A model generated the notes under the pieces. That model made no database searches, was not told where the DNA came from, and saw nothing but the letters and a program-made list of their open reading frames with translations. Position numbers and translations under genes: made by a program. From NCBI GenBank assembly GCA_937871295.1, contig CALMRE010000211.1, positions 1 through 34,912 on the forward strand: a stretch of DNA of 34,912 bases. Direction: 5' to 3'. This stretch comes from an uncultured bacterium. GTDB taxonomy: Bacteria > UBP6 > UBA1177 > JAKLFG01. Of this stretch, positions 22,461 to 29,407 are shown piece after piece; within the stretch, counting starts at the first letter, position 1; every line of letters starts with the position of its first letter.

Positions 22461-22488
22461 TAGATAGACACGAAAGCCGGCGAGTCAA
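22461..22488 (-). promoter_or_regulatory. Promoter of hsp20
   Basis: Minus strand TTGACT (22483-22488), 16 bp, TATCTA (22461-22466). It is sigma-70-like; I see no CIRCE element or sigma-32-type sequence. Confidence 0.6.
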
Positions 22489-22508
22489 GTCCCCGTCCGC
22501 CGGAGAAA

Positions 22509-22536
22509 TTGCTTCCCGCCCGGAGCCGGTTATAAT
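22509..22536 (+). promoter_or_regulatory. Promoter of the EGF-like lipoprotein gene
   Basis: TTGCTT (22509-22514), 16 bp, TATAAT (22531-22536), with a leader of about 23 nt. The -35 lies 20 bp from the -35 of the divergent hsp20 promoter. Confidence 0.75.
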
Positions 22537-22565
22537 GTCCCGTTCGTTCATCACGGGAGGGACCC

Positions 22566-23357
22566 ATGAGGCTGTCCGCGCTCTGCGCCGCGCTGTTGCT
22601 TTTCCTGAGCGGTTGCGTTACCGAAGAGGAGGGCTGTTTCTACGACGAGGATTGCGGCGAAGGCTTTATCTGCGATACGGCGACCGGCGTCTGTCTGCCG
22701 GTCGAGGAGGGCGACGCCTATCCCGCCGACAAGGACCAGACCCTTCCCGACACCGCCGAGGTCGACATCGTCGATGTTGATATCGTGACCGACGATGGGG
22801 AAAAGGACGATAAGGACATAAACGACATAAAGGAAGAGGAGGCTGACGGAGACACCGCCGTGGCCGATGAGGACATGATCGTCACCGACGACACCGATAC
22901 CATCGACGCCGACACCATCGATATAGATGCGGTCGATGCCGATATCGTCGATACGGACACCACCGATGTGGATAACGCCGATGACGACATCGTTGAAGTC
23001 GACGCGGTCCCCGATGCCGACGCCGCGTGCAATTCCTGCACCTGCGAGGACTGTTCGGGTCACGGCGCCTGCACCACGGCCAACGGCTATGTCGAATGCC
23101 TCTGCGATACCGGCTATGCCGGAGGTTCCTGTCAGCAGTGCGATATCGAGTGGCAGGATCATAACGGCGACGGCATTTGCGAGGCCGACAACTGCGTCAA
23201 CGCGACCGATCCGATAGACGGCTGGCTCGACTGCGGCGCGCACGGGGTCTGCACCGACTGGAGTTTTGAAGCCGACTGCGACTGCGATCTCTATTGGACC
23301 GATATGAACGGCGAGTGCGACTACTGCTTCGCGAGCGATCCGAACGACTGCAACTGA
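22566..23357 (+). CDS. Cys-rich EGF-like lipoprotein with acidic spacer
   Basis: A 263-aa predicted lipoprotein. Signal MRLSALCAALLLFLSGC with anchor Cys17. A first four-Cys module (Cys24, 30, 36, 43; CFYDEDCGEGFIC) resembles the CxxDxDC repeats of myxobacterial surface proteins. Residues 52-153 are an Asp/Ile/Val/Thr spacer with repeated VDADIVD-type units. The C-terminal 110 residues are Cys-rich. CSGHGACTTANGYVECLC followed by GYAGGSC is an EGF-like fold, and a second looser repeat is CGAHGVCTDWSFEADCDC. Extracellular EGF modules usually mediate binding; the ligand is unknown. Disulfides imply an oxidising location outside the membrane. GGGAGGG precedes the ATG. It converges on the ferredoxin gene with a single base between the stops. 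Confidence 0.9.
   Translation: MRLSALCAALLLFLSGCVTEEEGCFYDEDCGEGFICDTATGVCLPVEEGDAYPADKDQTLPDTAEVDIVDVDIVTDDGEKDDKDINDIKEEEADGDTAVADEDMIVTDDTDTIDADTIDIDAVDADIVDTDTTDVDNADDDIVEVDAVPDADAACNSCTCEDCSGHGACTTANGYVECLCDTGYAGGSCQQCDIEWQDHNGDGICEADNCVNATDPIDGWLDCGAHGVCTDWSFEADCDCDLYWTDMNGECDYCFASDPNDCN
22800..22834 (+). repeat. 35-bp linker segment shared with lipoprotein gene at 8140
   Basis: Partner of 8308-8342, 33 of 35 bases identical, in the same reading frame and the same place in the protein (acidic spacer). Confidence 0.8.
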
Positions 23358-23358
23358 A

Positions 23359-23589
23359 TCACCCGTTCTTCATCGTGAAGGCGCCGTGCGGGCAGTACCG
23401 GAGACAGAGTCCGCAGCCGGTGCACTTGGCCGCATCGAATACGACCGTGCCGCCGCCGCCGAATATGCCGAAAAATCCGCCCGACCCGCCGGTCCGTTCG
23501 ACCGCCTTGGCGGGGCAGGTCTTCACGACGGGGCAGAAGGGACTGTTATCGCACTTCGCTTCATGGAACACCGCTTTCTTCTTCGCCAT
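23359..23589 (-). CDS. Small ferredoxin with one canonical [4Fe-4S] motif and a Gly-rich insert
   Basis: A 76-aa iron-sulfur protein. The C-terminal motif C56-x2-C59-x2-C62-x3-C66-P is a classical [4Fe-4S] ligand set. The N-terminal half has Cys13, Cys19 and Cys25-Pro with spacing x5/x5 (CDNSPFCPVVKTCP) instead of the usual x2-x2-x3, so seven Cys in all. A Gly/Phe-rich linker (GGSGGFFGIFGGGG) joins the halves. It may carry two clusters, the second with a non-standard ligand set, or one plus a degenerate site. It would act as a cytoplasmic electron carrier; partner unknown. The start at 23589 (GGGAGG 5 nt upstream) is supported by the promoter at 23627-23654, which lies inside the longer open frame. 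Confidence 0.88.
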   Translation of the reverse strand: MAKKKAVFHEAKCDNSPFCPVVKTCPAKAVERTGGSGGFFGIFGGGGTVVFDAAKCTGCGLCLRYCPHGAFTMKNG

Positions 23590-23626
23590 ATAAGCCTCCC
23601 GACTGATGGTTGCTAGTGGCAAACGG

Positions 23627-23654
23627 TTTATAGTCGCCGGAAATTGAAAGTCAA
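23627..23654 (-). promoter_or_regulatory. Promoter of the ferredoxin gene
   Basis: Minus strand TTGACT (23649-23654), 16 bp, TATAAA (23627-23632), with a leader of about 31 nt. It lies just past the 3' end of the GH13 gene (23688). Confidence 0.75.
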
Positions 23655-23687
23655 GAGGCGGAATTCGGGCATGCTGTTGGCGCGTCC

Positions 23688-26600
23688 TTAGCGGGTGGAC
23701 GGTGACTTCTTCTTGACCGTCTTCTTCTTGGTCTTTTTTTCCCGCCCTGTCAAGGGAGGGGTAGGGGCAGGTTTTCTCTGCGTCGGCTGGCACAAAACCC
23801 CCTTATTCCCCCTTGACAGGGGGACGCTGAGCATCTCCAGCAACTTATCCACGCGGTACTCCGACAGCGGCAGCGCGTCGAGTATCCGTCGGGCGAGGGT
23901 GGTGCGGAGCGCCAGTTCCTTTTTCTTCTTCGCCGCGGGCAGATCGCCGCGGAGGATGTCGAGCACCGCCATGACGAACAGGCCGTTCACGAAATGTTCG
24001 GCCGCCTCCTTGTTGAAGTAGCGGATCCCCTTGTATTCGTTCATCTGGAGGATGCGGTGCATATTCTCGTCGGCGAAGATATCGCTCATCATCGCGTGGC
24101 AGATATCTTCCGCGGGATACTGGCGCCACCAGTTCTGGTAGTGGACGAAGGCGCGGATGTGCCGCTGTTCCATCTCGGCGTGCCGTTCGCTGCGTCCCAT
24201 CGCCCGGAACAGGTGCAGGAACACCTCCTCGAGCAGGTATTTCCTGAGTATCGCGTTGGAAGTCGGACCGTCGTTGCGGTCGAGCGTTATCTGCGACAGA
24301 CGGGCGGTGAGGGTCCAGCCGAACATCATCAGGAGGGTGTGGATGTCGTCGCTGATGACCGCGGTCAGCCATTCCTGCGCCGGCGGATGAAGCGGGGTCA
24401 GATCGACGGCGGGCAGTTCGAGGAAGGCGGCCATGTCGTGGAGGAAGAGTCCCGCGAGCAGATCGGTGTCGCCGGCGCCGCCGTGGTAGAGCCGCAATTC
24501 CTCGAGGAAGGAGCGGTAGTGGGCGGCGAGCGGGAACAGGAGGTCGCGCGGCGTCCCGGCCCCTTTCTTCGCCGTCGTCGCCGTGGCGGTGCGGGCGGCG
24601 GCCAGTTTGCGGAAGGTGTCGGGGTCGGCGATGCGGCGGAAGGCGGCGTGGAGCGGCGCCAGCGTCAGCATCGTGAGGGCGCGGCCGATGTCGGGGACGC
24701 CCCGTCCGTCGAGCGCGTCATGGAGGGCGCCCCACGGTTCGGCGGCCGATCCGGTCACTTCGCGCAAGCCGACGAAGACCTGATATTTGTAGGCCCCAAG
24801 CGTCGCGCAGAAGCCCTGTCCGTTGAGGTCGTCGATGCGCCGGATATATTCGAGATCGGTGATATGATCGCGCAGGAGCAGATAGCGCTCCGCGCCGGGG
24901 GTGAGCCCGAGCCCCTCGACGAGCGTCCGCTGGATTATCCGGCCGCCTACCTTGTCGAGGAACCCGACCGATGTGCGGACCCGTCCCGTCGTTTCGCGGA
25001 ACTTGTTGTTGAACAGGATCAGCGCCCGCTCCTCGCCGTGCCGGTTGGAGTAGGCGTAGACATGCTCGTCGACCGTGCCGTCGTCCCGCTGGAAGTCGTA
25101 GAGGAAGAAGTTGTCGACCCCGGCGAACAGCCACCGTTTCCGCAGCAGCGGGAAGACCTCCCGTTCGTGGCGCTGGACCAGATGGTGGTCTATCGCCTCG
25201 TTCCAGTAGGCTTTATGGTATTCCATCCCGTATTTCTCGGTGAAGCCCTCTATCTGGCCGTGGCCGAACATCGGGAGGCCCGGCATGGTCGCCATAAGGA
25301 GGCAGACGCCGAAATACTTGTCGTCCCTGCCGAACTGTTCGACCGCCGTCTTTTCGTCGGGGTTGTTGAGGAAGTTGACGAACCGCTGGAGGATGTGCGG
25401 ATCGAACTCGAGGACGTTGCGTATCGAGAGACGGTACTGATCGTTCTCCTCGTTCTTGAGGAAGTGCATGAAGGCGCTGTTGTAGACGCGGTGCATCCCG
25501 AGGGTGCGGACGAAGTAGCCCTCCATCAGCCAGAAGGCCTCGGCCAGCAGCAGCGTGTCGGGCAGTTCGGCTTGTACCCGGTCGACCACCTCGCGCCAGA
25601 ATTCGTTCGGGATCTTTTCGTTGAACTGGTCGCGGGTCAGGGCATGTTCGGCGCGCGACGGGATATCGCCGCCGCTCCCCGGCTCGGGGAACCAGAGCCG
25701 CTGATAATGCCGTTTGGCCAGCGTCATCGCGGCGTCGAAACGGATGACCGGGAACTGCCGCGCCACATGGAGGATGGTCTGAATGACCGCTTCGCGCACT
25801 TCGGGTTTGGTGTAGTCGAGTTGCGCGGTGTCGTTCCACGGGTAACTCGTGCCGTCGTTGCCGTGATAGATGTAGCGGACATCGTTATAGCGGAAATCGA
25901 CCCGCTTGAAGGTGACCGCCGCATCGGTCTTGTCGTAGTAGCGGTCCTCGATGTAGATGCCGAGGTGCTCCTCGGTCGAGAGGTTCGGGCCGTTGTAGGT
26001 GTACGACGGGAACGGCGGCTGAGGCGTCTGGAGGAACCAGTCGGGGTGATGGTGGATCCAGCGCGAATCGATGGCCATGTGGTTGGGGACCATGTCGCTG
26101 GCGAGCCGGATGCCGCAATTCTTCGCCCGATCCTTCAGCGTCGCCAGCGCCGTTTCGCCGCCCAGTTCGGCCGCGATGGTGTAGTCGTGCAGTGAATAGG
26201 CCGACGCGGCCGCTTCGGGATTCCCCATGATCCGTTTTATGGTGCGGCTCGCGCTCGACCGTTCCCACACGCCGATGAGCCACAGGCCGGAGAAACCCCA
26301 GCGGGCGAGTTTCTTGAGTTCATCCTCGGGGATATCGTCGAGCCGGGTCAGGTGTTTCCCGTACTGTTTCGACAACTGGTCGAGCCAGACGAAGGCGTTC
26401 TTGGCGACCATCACGAGGTTGGGCATCCAGTCGCGGTCGGGCGAGAAGGCCTCGTATTCGTGGTCGCGCCATTCGGAGCGGGCAAAACCGCCGCCGCGCA
26501 AACTCTCGCCGGTGATGACCTCGCCGTGTCCCTCGACCGGGAAGAGCGCCTTTTCCTCTTCGCGCAGCATATCGCCGCCGGTCAGCACCTTCATGAAGTG

Positions 26601-27383
26601 GCCGCCGACGAACTGGAGTCCCCACGCCTCGCGGATGAAGCGCAACTGGTCGGCCAGCGAGTCGGGACTGCTGAGTCCCGGCGCCATGAGAAGATCGATC
26701 AGGTTCTTTCCGCCGGGGCCGAAGGCCGGTTTCTGCGCGAAAAATTCGCCGAGCGCCGCGGTCATCTCGCCGTACCGGGTCGTTTCGCGCAGCGGCGCGT
26801 CGCTGAAAAGTTCTTCGTAGCGTTTGAAGGCGGGGTTGCGGTTGGCGATATGGAGCATCAGCAGTTCTTCCAGTTCCACTTCCGGCGCCGGATCGTCGCC
26901 GCACTTCCCGGCCAGATAGTCCGAAAGACTCATCTCGCCGCGGTAGACCGGGAGCGGCGGGAACTCCTCGGCGAAACGGCGGACCAGCGCGTCGGTGTCG
27001 TCGCCGAACCGTTCGCGCAGGAAGGAGAGCGCCTCGGAAAAGAGGGTCGGCACCACCTGCGTGCGGTAGAGCCGCACGACATGGTGGAGCACCTCGTCGA
27101 TGAGCGCCATGGCGTTGAGATGGCCCGCCTTCACCGCCTGTTCGGGGTGGTTGACGAGATCCTTCTGTTCGTTCATCGTATGGGCGAAACGGCGCACCGC
27201 CGCGTAGTCGGGGAAGACCACGTTGCCCGACAGGGTGAATATCCGCTCCTCGAAACGGTAGCGGTCGCGGCTGGCGCGCGAGACATGGAAGTGGCGGAGG
27301 TTCCGGTCGGGACGGGCTGAGGCCGTCGCCGGTTCAAAGCGGGTGAGGGTCAGCAGCAGTCCGGGAAAGGCGCGATTCTTCAT
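23688..27383 (-). CDS. Large GH13 alpha-amylase-family enzyme
   Basis: A 1231-aa protein without a signal peptide, so probably cytoplasmic. The central barrel (about 360-780) shows the four GH13 regions: I DMVPNH (430-435); II VIRFDAA with nucleophile Asp550; III LLLAEAF with acid/base Glu615; and IV as FLNNPDE with candidate Asp676 in place of the usual HD pair. FGHGQIEGFTEKYG follows. Helical regions flank it (about 60-350 and 900-1160), containing FVHYQNWWRQYPAEDI and RGIRYFNKEA-like segments. Members act on alpha-1,4 or 1,6 glucans, by hydrolysis or transfer; the exact reaction cannot be read. Residues about 1187-1215 derive from a palindromic DNA element, and the last 17 are Lys/Ser/Thr-rich. 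It is transcribed alone from 27413-27441. Confidence 0.9.
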   Translation of the reverse strand: MKNRAFPGLLLTLTRFEPATASARPDRNLRHFHVSRASRDRYRFEERIFTLSGNVVFPDYAAVRRFAHTMNEQKDLVNHPEQAVKAGHLNAMALIDEVLHHVVRLYRTQVVPTLFSEALSFLRERFGDDTDALVRRFAEEFPPLPVYRGEMSLSDYLAGKCGDDPAPEVELEELLMLHIANRNPAFKRYEELFSDAPLRETTRYGEMTAALGEFFAQKPAFGPGGKNLIDLLMAPGLSSPDSLADQLRFIREAWGLQFVGGHFMKVLTGGDMLREEEKALFPVEGHGEVITGESLRGGGFARSEWRDHEYEAFSPDRDWMPNLVMVAKNAFVWLDQLSKQYGKHLTRLDDIPEDELKKLARWGFSGLWLIGVWERSSASRTIKRIMGNPEAAASAYSLHDYTIAAELGGETALATLKDRAKNCGIRLASDMVPNHMAIDSRWIHHHPDWFLQTPQPPFPSYTYNGPNLSTEEHLGIYIEDRYYDKTDAAVTFKRVDFRYNDVRYIYHGNDGTSYPWNDTAQLDYTKPEVREAVIQTILHVARQFPVIRFDAAMTLAKRHYQRLWFPEPGSGGDIPSRAEHALTRDQFNEKIPNEFWREVVDRVQAELPDTLLLAEAFWLMEGYFVRTLGMHRVYNSAFMHFLKNEENDQYRLSIRNVLEFDPHILQRFVNFLNNPDEKTAVEQFGRDDKYFGVCLLMATMPGLPMFGHGQIEGFTEKYGMEYHKAYWNEAIDHHLVQRHEREVFPLLRKRWLFAGVDNFFLYDFQRDDGTVDEHVYAYSNRHGEERALILFNNKFRETTGRVRTSVGFLDKVGGRIIQRTLVEGLGLTPGAERYLLLRDHITDLEYIRRIDDLNGQGFCATLGAYKYQVFVGLREVTGSAAEPWGALHDALDGRGVPDIGRALTMLTLAPLHAAFRRIADPDTFRKLAAARTATATTAKKGAGTPRDLLFPLAAHYRSFLEELRLYHGGAGDTDLLAGLFLHDMAAFLELPAVDLTPLHPPAQEWLTAVISDDIHTLLMMFGWTLTARLSQITLDRNDGPTSNAILRKYLLEEVFLHLFRAMGRSERHAEMEQRHIRAFVHYQNWWRQYPAEDICHAMMSDIFADENMHRILQMNEYKGIRYFNKEAAEHFVNGLFVMAVLDILRGDLPAAKKKKELALRTTLARRILDALPLSEYRVDKLLEMLSVPLSRGNKGVLCQPTQRKPAPTPPLTGREKKTKKKTVKKKSPSTR
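23742..23823. repeat. 82-bp palindromic element inserted in frame in the GH13 gene
   Basis: The ends are imperfect inverted repeats: CCCTGTCAAGGGAGGGG inward from 23745, and CCCTGTCAAGGGGGAATAAG inward (opposite strand) from about 23821. Each end contains its own small palindrome (CCCTTGACAGGG). The element is read in frame on the minus strand as PLSRGNKG...PTPPLTGRE, a composition unlike the rest of the enzyme. A half-element lies at 1063-1096. Compare Rickettsia palindromic elements and REP/MITE-type repeats. Confidence 0.75.
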
Positions 27384-27412
27384 GCGGGACCCCGTATTCG
27401 TTGCAACGGTTC

Positions 27413-27441
27413 ACCCTATCCGAAAGCGGCGGGCAAGTCAA
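27413..27441 (-). promoter_or_regulatory. Candidate promoter of the GH13 gene
   Basis: Minus strand TTGACT (27436-27441), 17 bp, TAGGGT (27413-27418), about 30 nt before the ATG at 27383. The -10 is weak. Confidence 0.5.
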
Positions 27442-27464
27442 CTTTGCGTAGTAGTGGTTGTGGA

Positions 27465-27566
27465 TCACGCCTTCACGATGGCCGTGTCGTAAAAATAGAG
27501 CTTGGGCGGCCGGATCAGCCGTTTATTGAAATTGCGGTGATCGGGGGTCAGCTTGAAGCTTTCTGC
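27465..27566 (-). pseudogene. Relic of an AAA ATPase with DUF4143 domain (C-terminal fragment)
   Basis: On the minus strand the frame ending at TGA 27465-27467 reads ESFKLTPDHRNFNKRL, then IRPPKLYFYDTAIVKA. This closely follows the conserved core of the DUF4143 domain of AAA-family ATPases (pattern P-x-x-x-N-x-x-KRL-x-K-x-PKLYF-x-DT-G). About 30 codons remain. Upstream the frame runs into unrelated residues, and downstream it stops where GLA... would be expected, so both ends are lost. These ATPases are often found near mobile elements and toxin-like loci. The fragment is not expected to be made. Confidence 0.7.
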
Positions 27567-27609
27567 ACAGCAGTTAACATGATAACATTGTTGGGATATA
27601 CGCGCATCT

Positions 27610-27642
27610 TGACGGATTGCAAGTTAAAAATGCAATCTGTCA
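27610..27642. repeat. 12-bp inverted repeat at the edge of the truncated HEAT gene
   Basis: TGACGGATTGCA (27610-27621) and TGCAATCTGTCA (27631-27642) pair over 12 positions with one G-T wobble around a 9-nt AT-rich loop. It sits where the HEAT-repeat reading frame loses its 5' part and may be the scar or end of a mobile element. I cannot assign an IS family. Confidence 0.6.
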
Positions 27643-28119
27643 GACACTGGGCTTTTCGCTTTTTCTCAGGCGAAGTCTCCGAAAGAGCAGGAACGGCTTC
27701 TCGATGCGCTCGGCAATGCGGGCTTCGATGCCAATATCGCCATCGCCGCTTCGTACCGGCAGGCGGCCGATCCGGTCGTCCGGGCATCGGTTGCCAATGC
27801 CATCCGCTATGTGCAGAACCCCGAATCGGAGGAGTTGCTGTTCGACCTGATCACCGATAAGGACCCAACGGTCAAGATGAACGCGATAAACACCCTCGCC
27901 GAATACCGGCTCTCCCCTCCCCTGCTCGACAAACTACGCACCTATGTGACGGACGGCACGATACCGGCCGACAACTACCTTGGTCTCATTCAAGTGCTTG
28001 CGGGGTACGGTGCTTCGAATCAGAATGTACGCGGCATCCTTGAAACGATGCAGAAAAAGCCGTTCCACAATCCCGAGGTCCGGGCGCGGCTCAATTCAAT
28101 GCTTCAGGGAAAGAAGTAG
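27628..28119 (+). pseudogene. Headless HEAT-repeat gene fragment (3' end)
   Basis: From 27628 to the stop at 28119 the frame is open and looks fully coding, with HEAT-like helix pairs: EQERLLDALGNAGF, DPVVRASVANAIRYVQ, SEELLFDLITDKDPTVKMNAINTLAEYR and ILETMQKKPFHNPEVRARLNSML. In-frame stops at 27610 and 27625 close it upstream, and no ATG, GTG or TTG occurs until GTG 27811, about 60 codons into the repeat region, without a ribosome site. The 5' part has therefore been lost. HEAT repeats form protein-binding solenoids; the parent may have been a surface or scaffold protein. A 102-aa product from 27811 is possible but unlikely. Confidence 0.75.
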
Positions 28120-28127
28120 TCAGCCGG

Positions 28128-28847
28128 TTACTGACATCGCGCGTAATCTTGTTCTTCGGCGGTGTCACCGGTGGCTGTCGTTAGTTTTCCATTCTTTTTT
28201 AAGTACTCGATAGGAGAAAAATCGGTGATACAGTTGCCTTCTAATGCAACACGATCAAGATTCAAAAGACTTTTTAACGATTCAATATTTTCTATGTAGT
28301 TGTTATACAAAGACAAATTTTCCAGCCCCGTTGCAAGGGATGCCGGTTCAACATCTCTTATCTTGTTTCCATATAGATTCAGCCTCCTAATGGCGCCCAT
28401 CTTGCCCACAGAAGATATATTCTCTATGATATTGGCGGGCAAATACAGTTGTACGAGATTAGGCAAATCTTCCAAAGGCGACATATCCGAAACCCCCCCT
28501 CCCCCTATGTCTAACTTTTCTAGGGCAGAGAGAGATCTCAACGGTTCAAGGCTCGTTATAGGATTCCCATTAAAATCCAACTCCACTACCCACGGCATCT
28601 TTTCGAGGCCGGTCAGGTCGGTGATACCGGTAGAGATGCATTCGATCCTTGAAAGATTGTACACATCCATTACCCGTATCGGATACCCGTCAGGCACAAA
28701 AGCTCTCGTCCGTATGCAACTCTCCATTTTAGGATCTGGGAAGTTAATAATGGTCTCATCCTGCGACGGGTCGTAGGTGGGATCCTCTCCGGGGCCGCAG
28801 GCGGCTATGAGGAAAAGTAGCGGCATGAGTCGTATGAGGCGTTTCAT
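28128..28847 (-). CDS. Leucine-rich-repeat lipoprotein (internalin-like repeats)
   Basis: A 239-aa predicted lipoprotein: MKRLIRLMPLLFLIAAC, anchor Cys17, short polar linker, then about six 21-22-residue leucine-rich repeats (about 73-215). Examples are GLEKMPWVVELDFNGNPI, LSALEKLDIGGGGVSD, LPNLVQLYLPANIIEN and MGAIRRLNLYGNKIRD, in the LxxLxLxxNxIxx style of bacterial internalins. The repeats form a curved protein-binding surface outside the cell. It has a promoter close to consensus (28877-28904) and GGAGGG before the ATG, so it is expressed. Its DNA is visibly AT-richer than the neighbours (especially 28200-28560), suggesting recent acquisition or different constraint, and it sits amid gene remnants. 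Confidence 0.92.
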   Translation of the reverse strand: MKRLIRLMPLLFLIAACGPGEDPTYDPSQDETIINFPDPKMESCIRTRAFVPDGYPIRVMDVYNLSRIECISTGITDLTGLEKMPWVVELDFNGNPITSLEPLRSLSALEKLDIGGGGVSDMSPLEDLPNLVQLYLPANIIENISSVGKMGAIRRLNLYGNKIRDVEPASLATGLENLSLYNNYIENIESLKSLLNLDRVALEGNCITDFSPIEYLKKNGKLTTATGDTAEEQDYARCQ

Positions 28848-28876
28848 GGTCCCTCCGTTCCGTGGTCCGGGGTCAT

Positions 28877-28904
28877 CTTATAGCGATTTGTGTTCCGGTG
28901 TCAA
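28877..28904 (-). promoter_or_regulatory. Promoter of the leucine-rich-repeat lipoprotein gene
   Basis: Minus strand TTGACA (28899-28904), 16 bp, TATAAG (28877-28882), with a leader of about 23 nt. It has the only consensus -35 in the window, and it abuts the end of the truncated gene at 28906. Confidence 0.75.
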
Positions 28905-28905
28905 T

Positions 28906-29349
28906 CTAGTTGTTCAGCAGTTTTACCCCTTCGCCTATCGAGATGAGATTAAACTTCAGCGGTTTGATCGGTATCAGGTTCGGGAAGGTCATCTTGATGA
29001 GCGGGTCGAATTCGTAAATCTTTTTCTTCACATTGAATTCTATCGCTATCGGTTTCTTCCCTATCCGCCCGTTCGCTTTTACATACACATAGCCGGAGAG
29101 GAGTTCGAATTCGGGTATCAGGGTGCTCCGCAGGTAGAAGTTCACCGCTACGCCGTCCATTTCCAGTTCCGGTTTGAGCATGGCTTGTACTTTGAAAGGG
29201 GCGTAGATGTCGAATACTTCCACTTTGCCGCCTATCACGATCTTGAGTGCGATGAAAGTGTAGTCGAAGCCGAGGCCCACTTCGAGGAAGGCGGTGGTAA
29301 CGAGGTAGGGGCCGACGCTCGCTCCGGCGGTGAGGCCGGGTCGAATAAC
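28906..29349 (-). pseudogene. 5'-truncated surface-protein gene fragment
   Basis: The minus-strand frame ending at 28906 reads as real protein from about RPGLTAGASVGPYLVT to GEGVKLLNN. It is beta-rich with alternating hydrophobics (FDYTFIALKIVIGGKVEVFD, FYLRSTLIPEFELLSGYVYV, KPIAIEFNVKKKIYEF). The frame stays open into the ribE region, but there the opposite strand is certainly coding and the ribE promoter starts at 29350. The coding sequence has therefore been cut near 29349, without a start codon or ribosome site there. It is probably the C-terminus of a large secreted or surface protein; I do not know the family. It shows the same kind of loss as the HEAT fragment 0.8 kb away. Confidence 0.6.
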
Positions 29350-29378
29350 TTGCAAAGCGCTTATTAGTTGGATATAGT
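29350..29378 (+). promoter_or_regulatory. Promoter of the ribE-lapA-lapB operon
   Basis: TTGCAA (29350-29355), 17 bp, TATAGT (29373-29378). The leader is only about 23 nt, leaving no space for an FMN riboswitch. Confidence 0.7.
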
Positions 29379-29407
29379 GCGCGTCGTGCGCTAACGGAAG
29401 GAAACGG

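Noticed and set aside
23590-23793. Longer start for the ferredoxin
   Set aside because: The extension overlaps the end of the GH13 gene and contains the ferredoxin promoter. GGGAGG precedes the ATG at 23589.
23994-26195. 733-codon plus-strand open frame opposite the GH13 gene
   Set aside because: GH13 regions I-III are read on the minus strand. No ribosome site or domain on the plus strand.
27444-27860. 138-codon plus-strand open frame overlapping the HEAT fragment
   Set aside because: Out of frame with the convincing HEAT-repeat coding sequence and opposite the DUF4143 relic; it has no protein-like features.
29379-29407. FMN riboswitch upstream of ribE
   Set aside because: The likely leader is about 23 nt, far too short, and none of the conserved RFN-element boxes is present.
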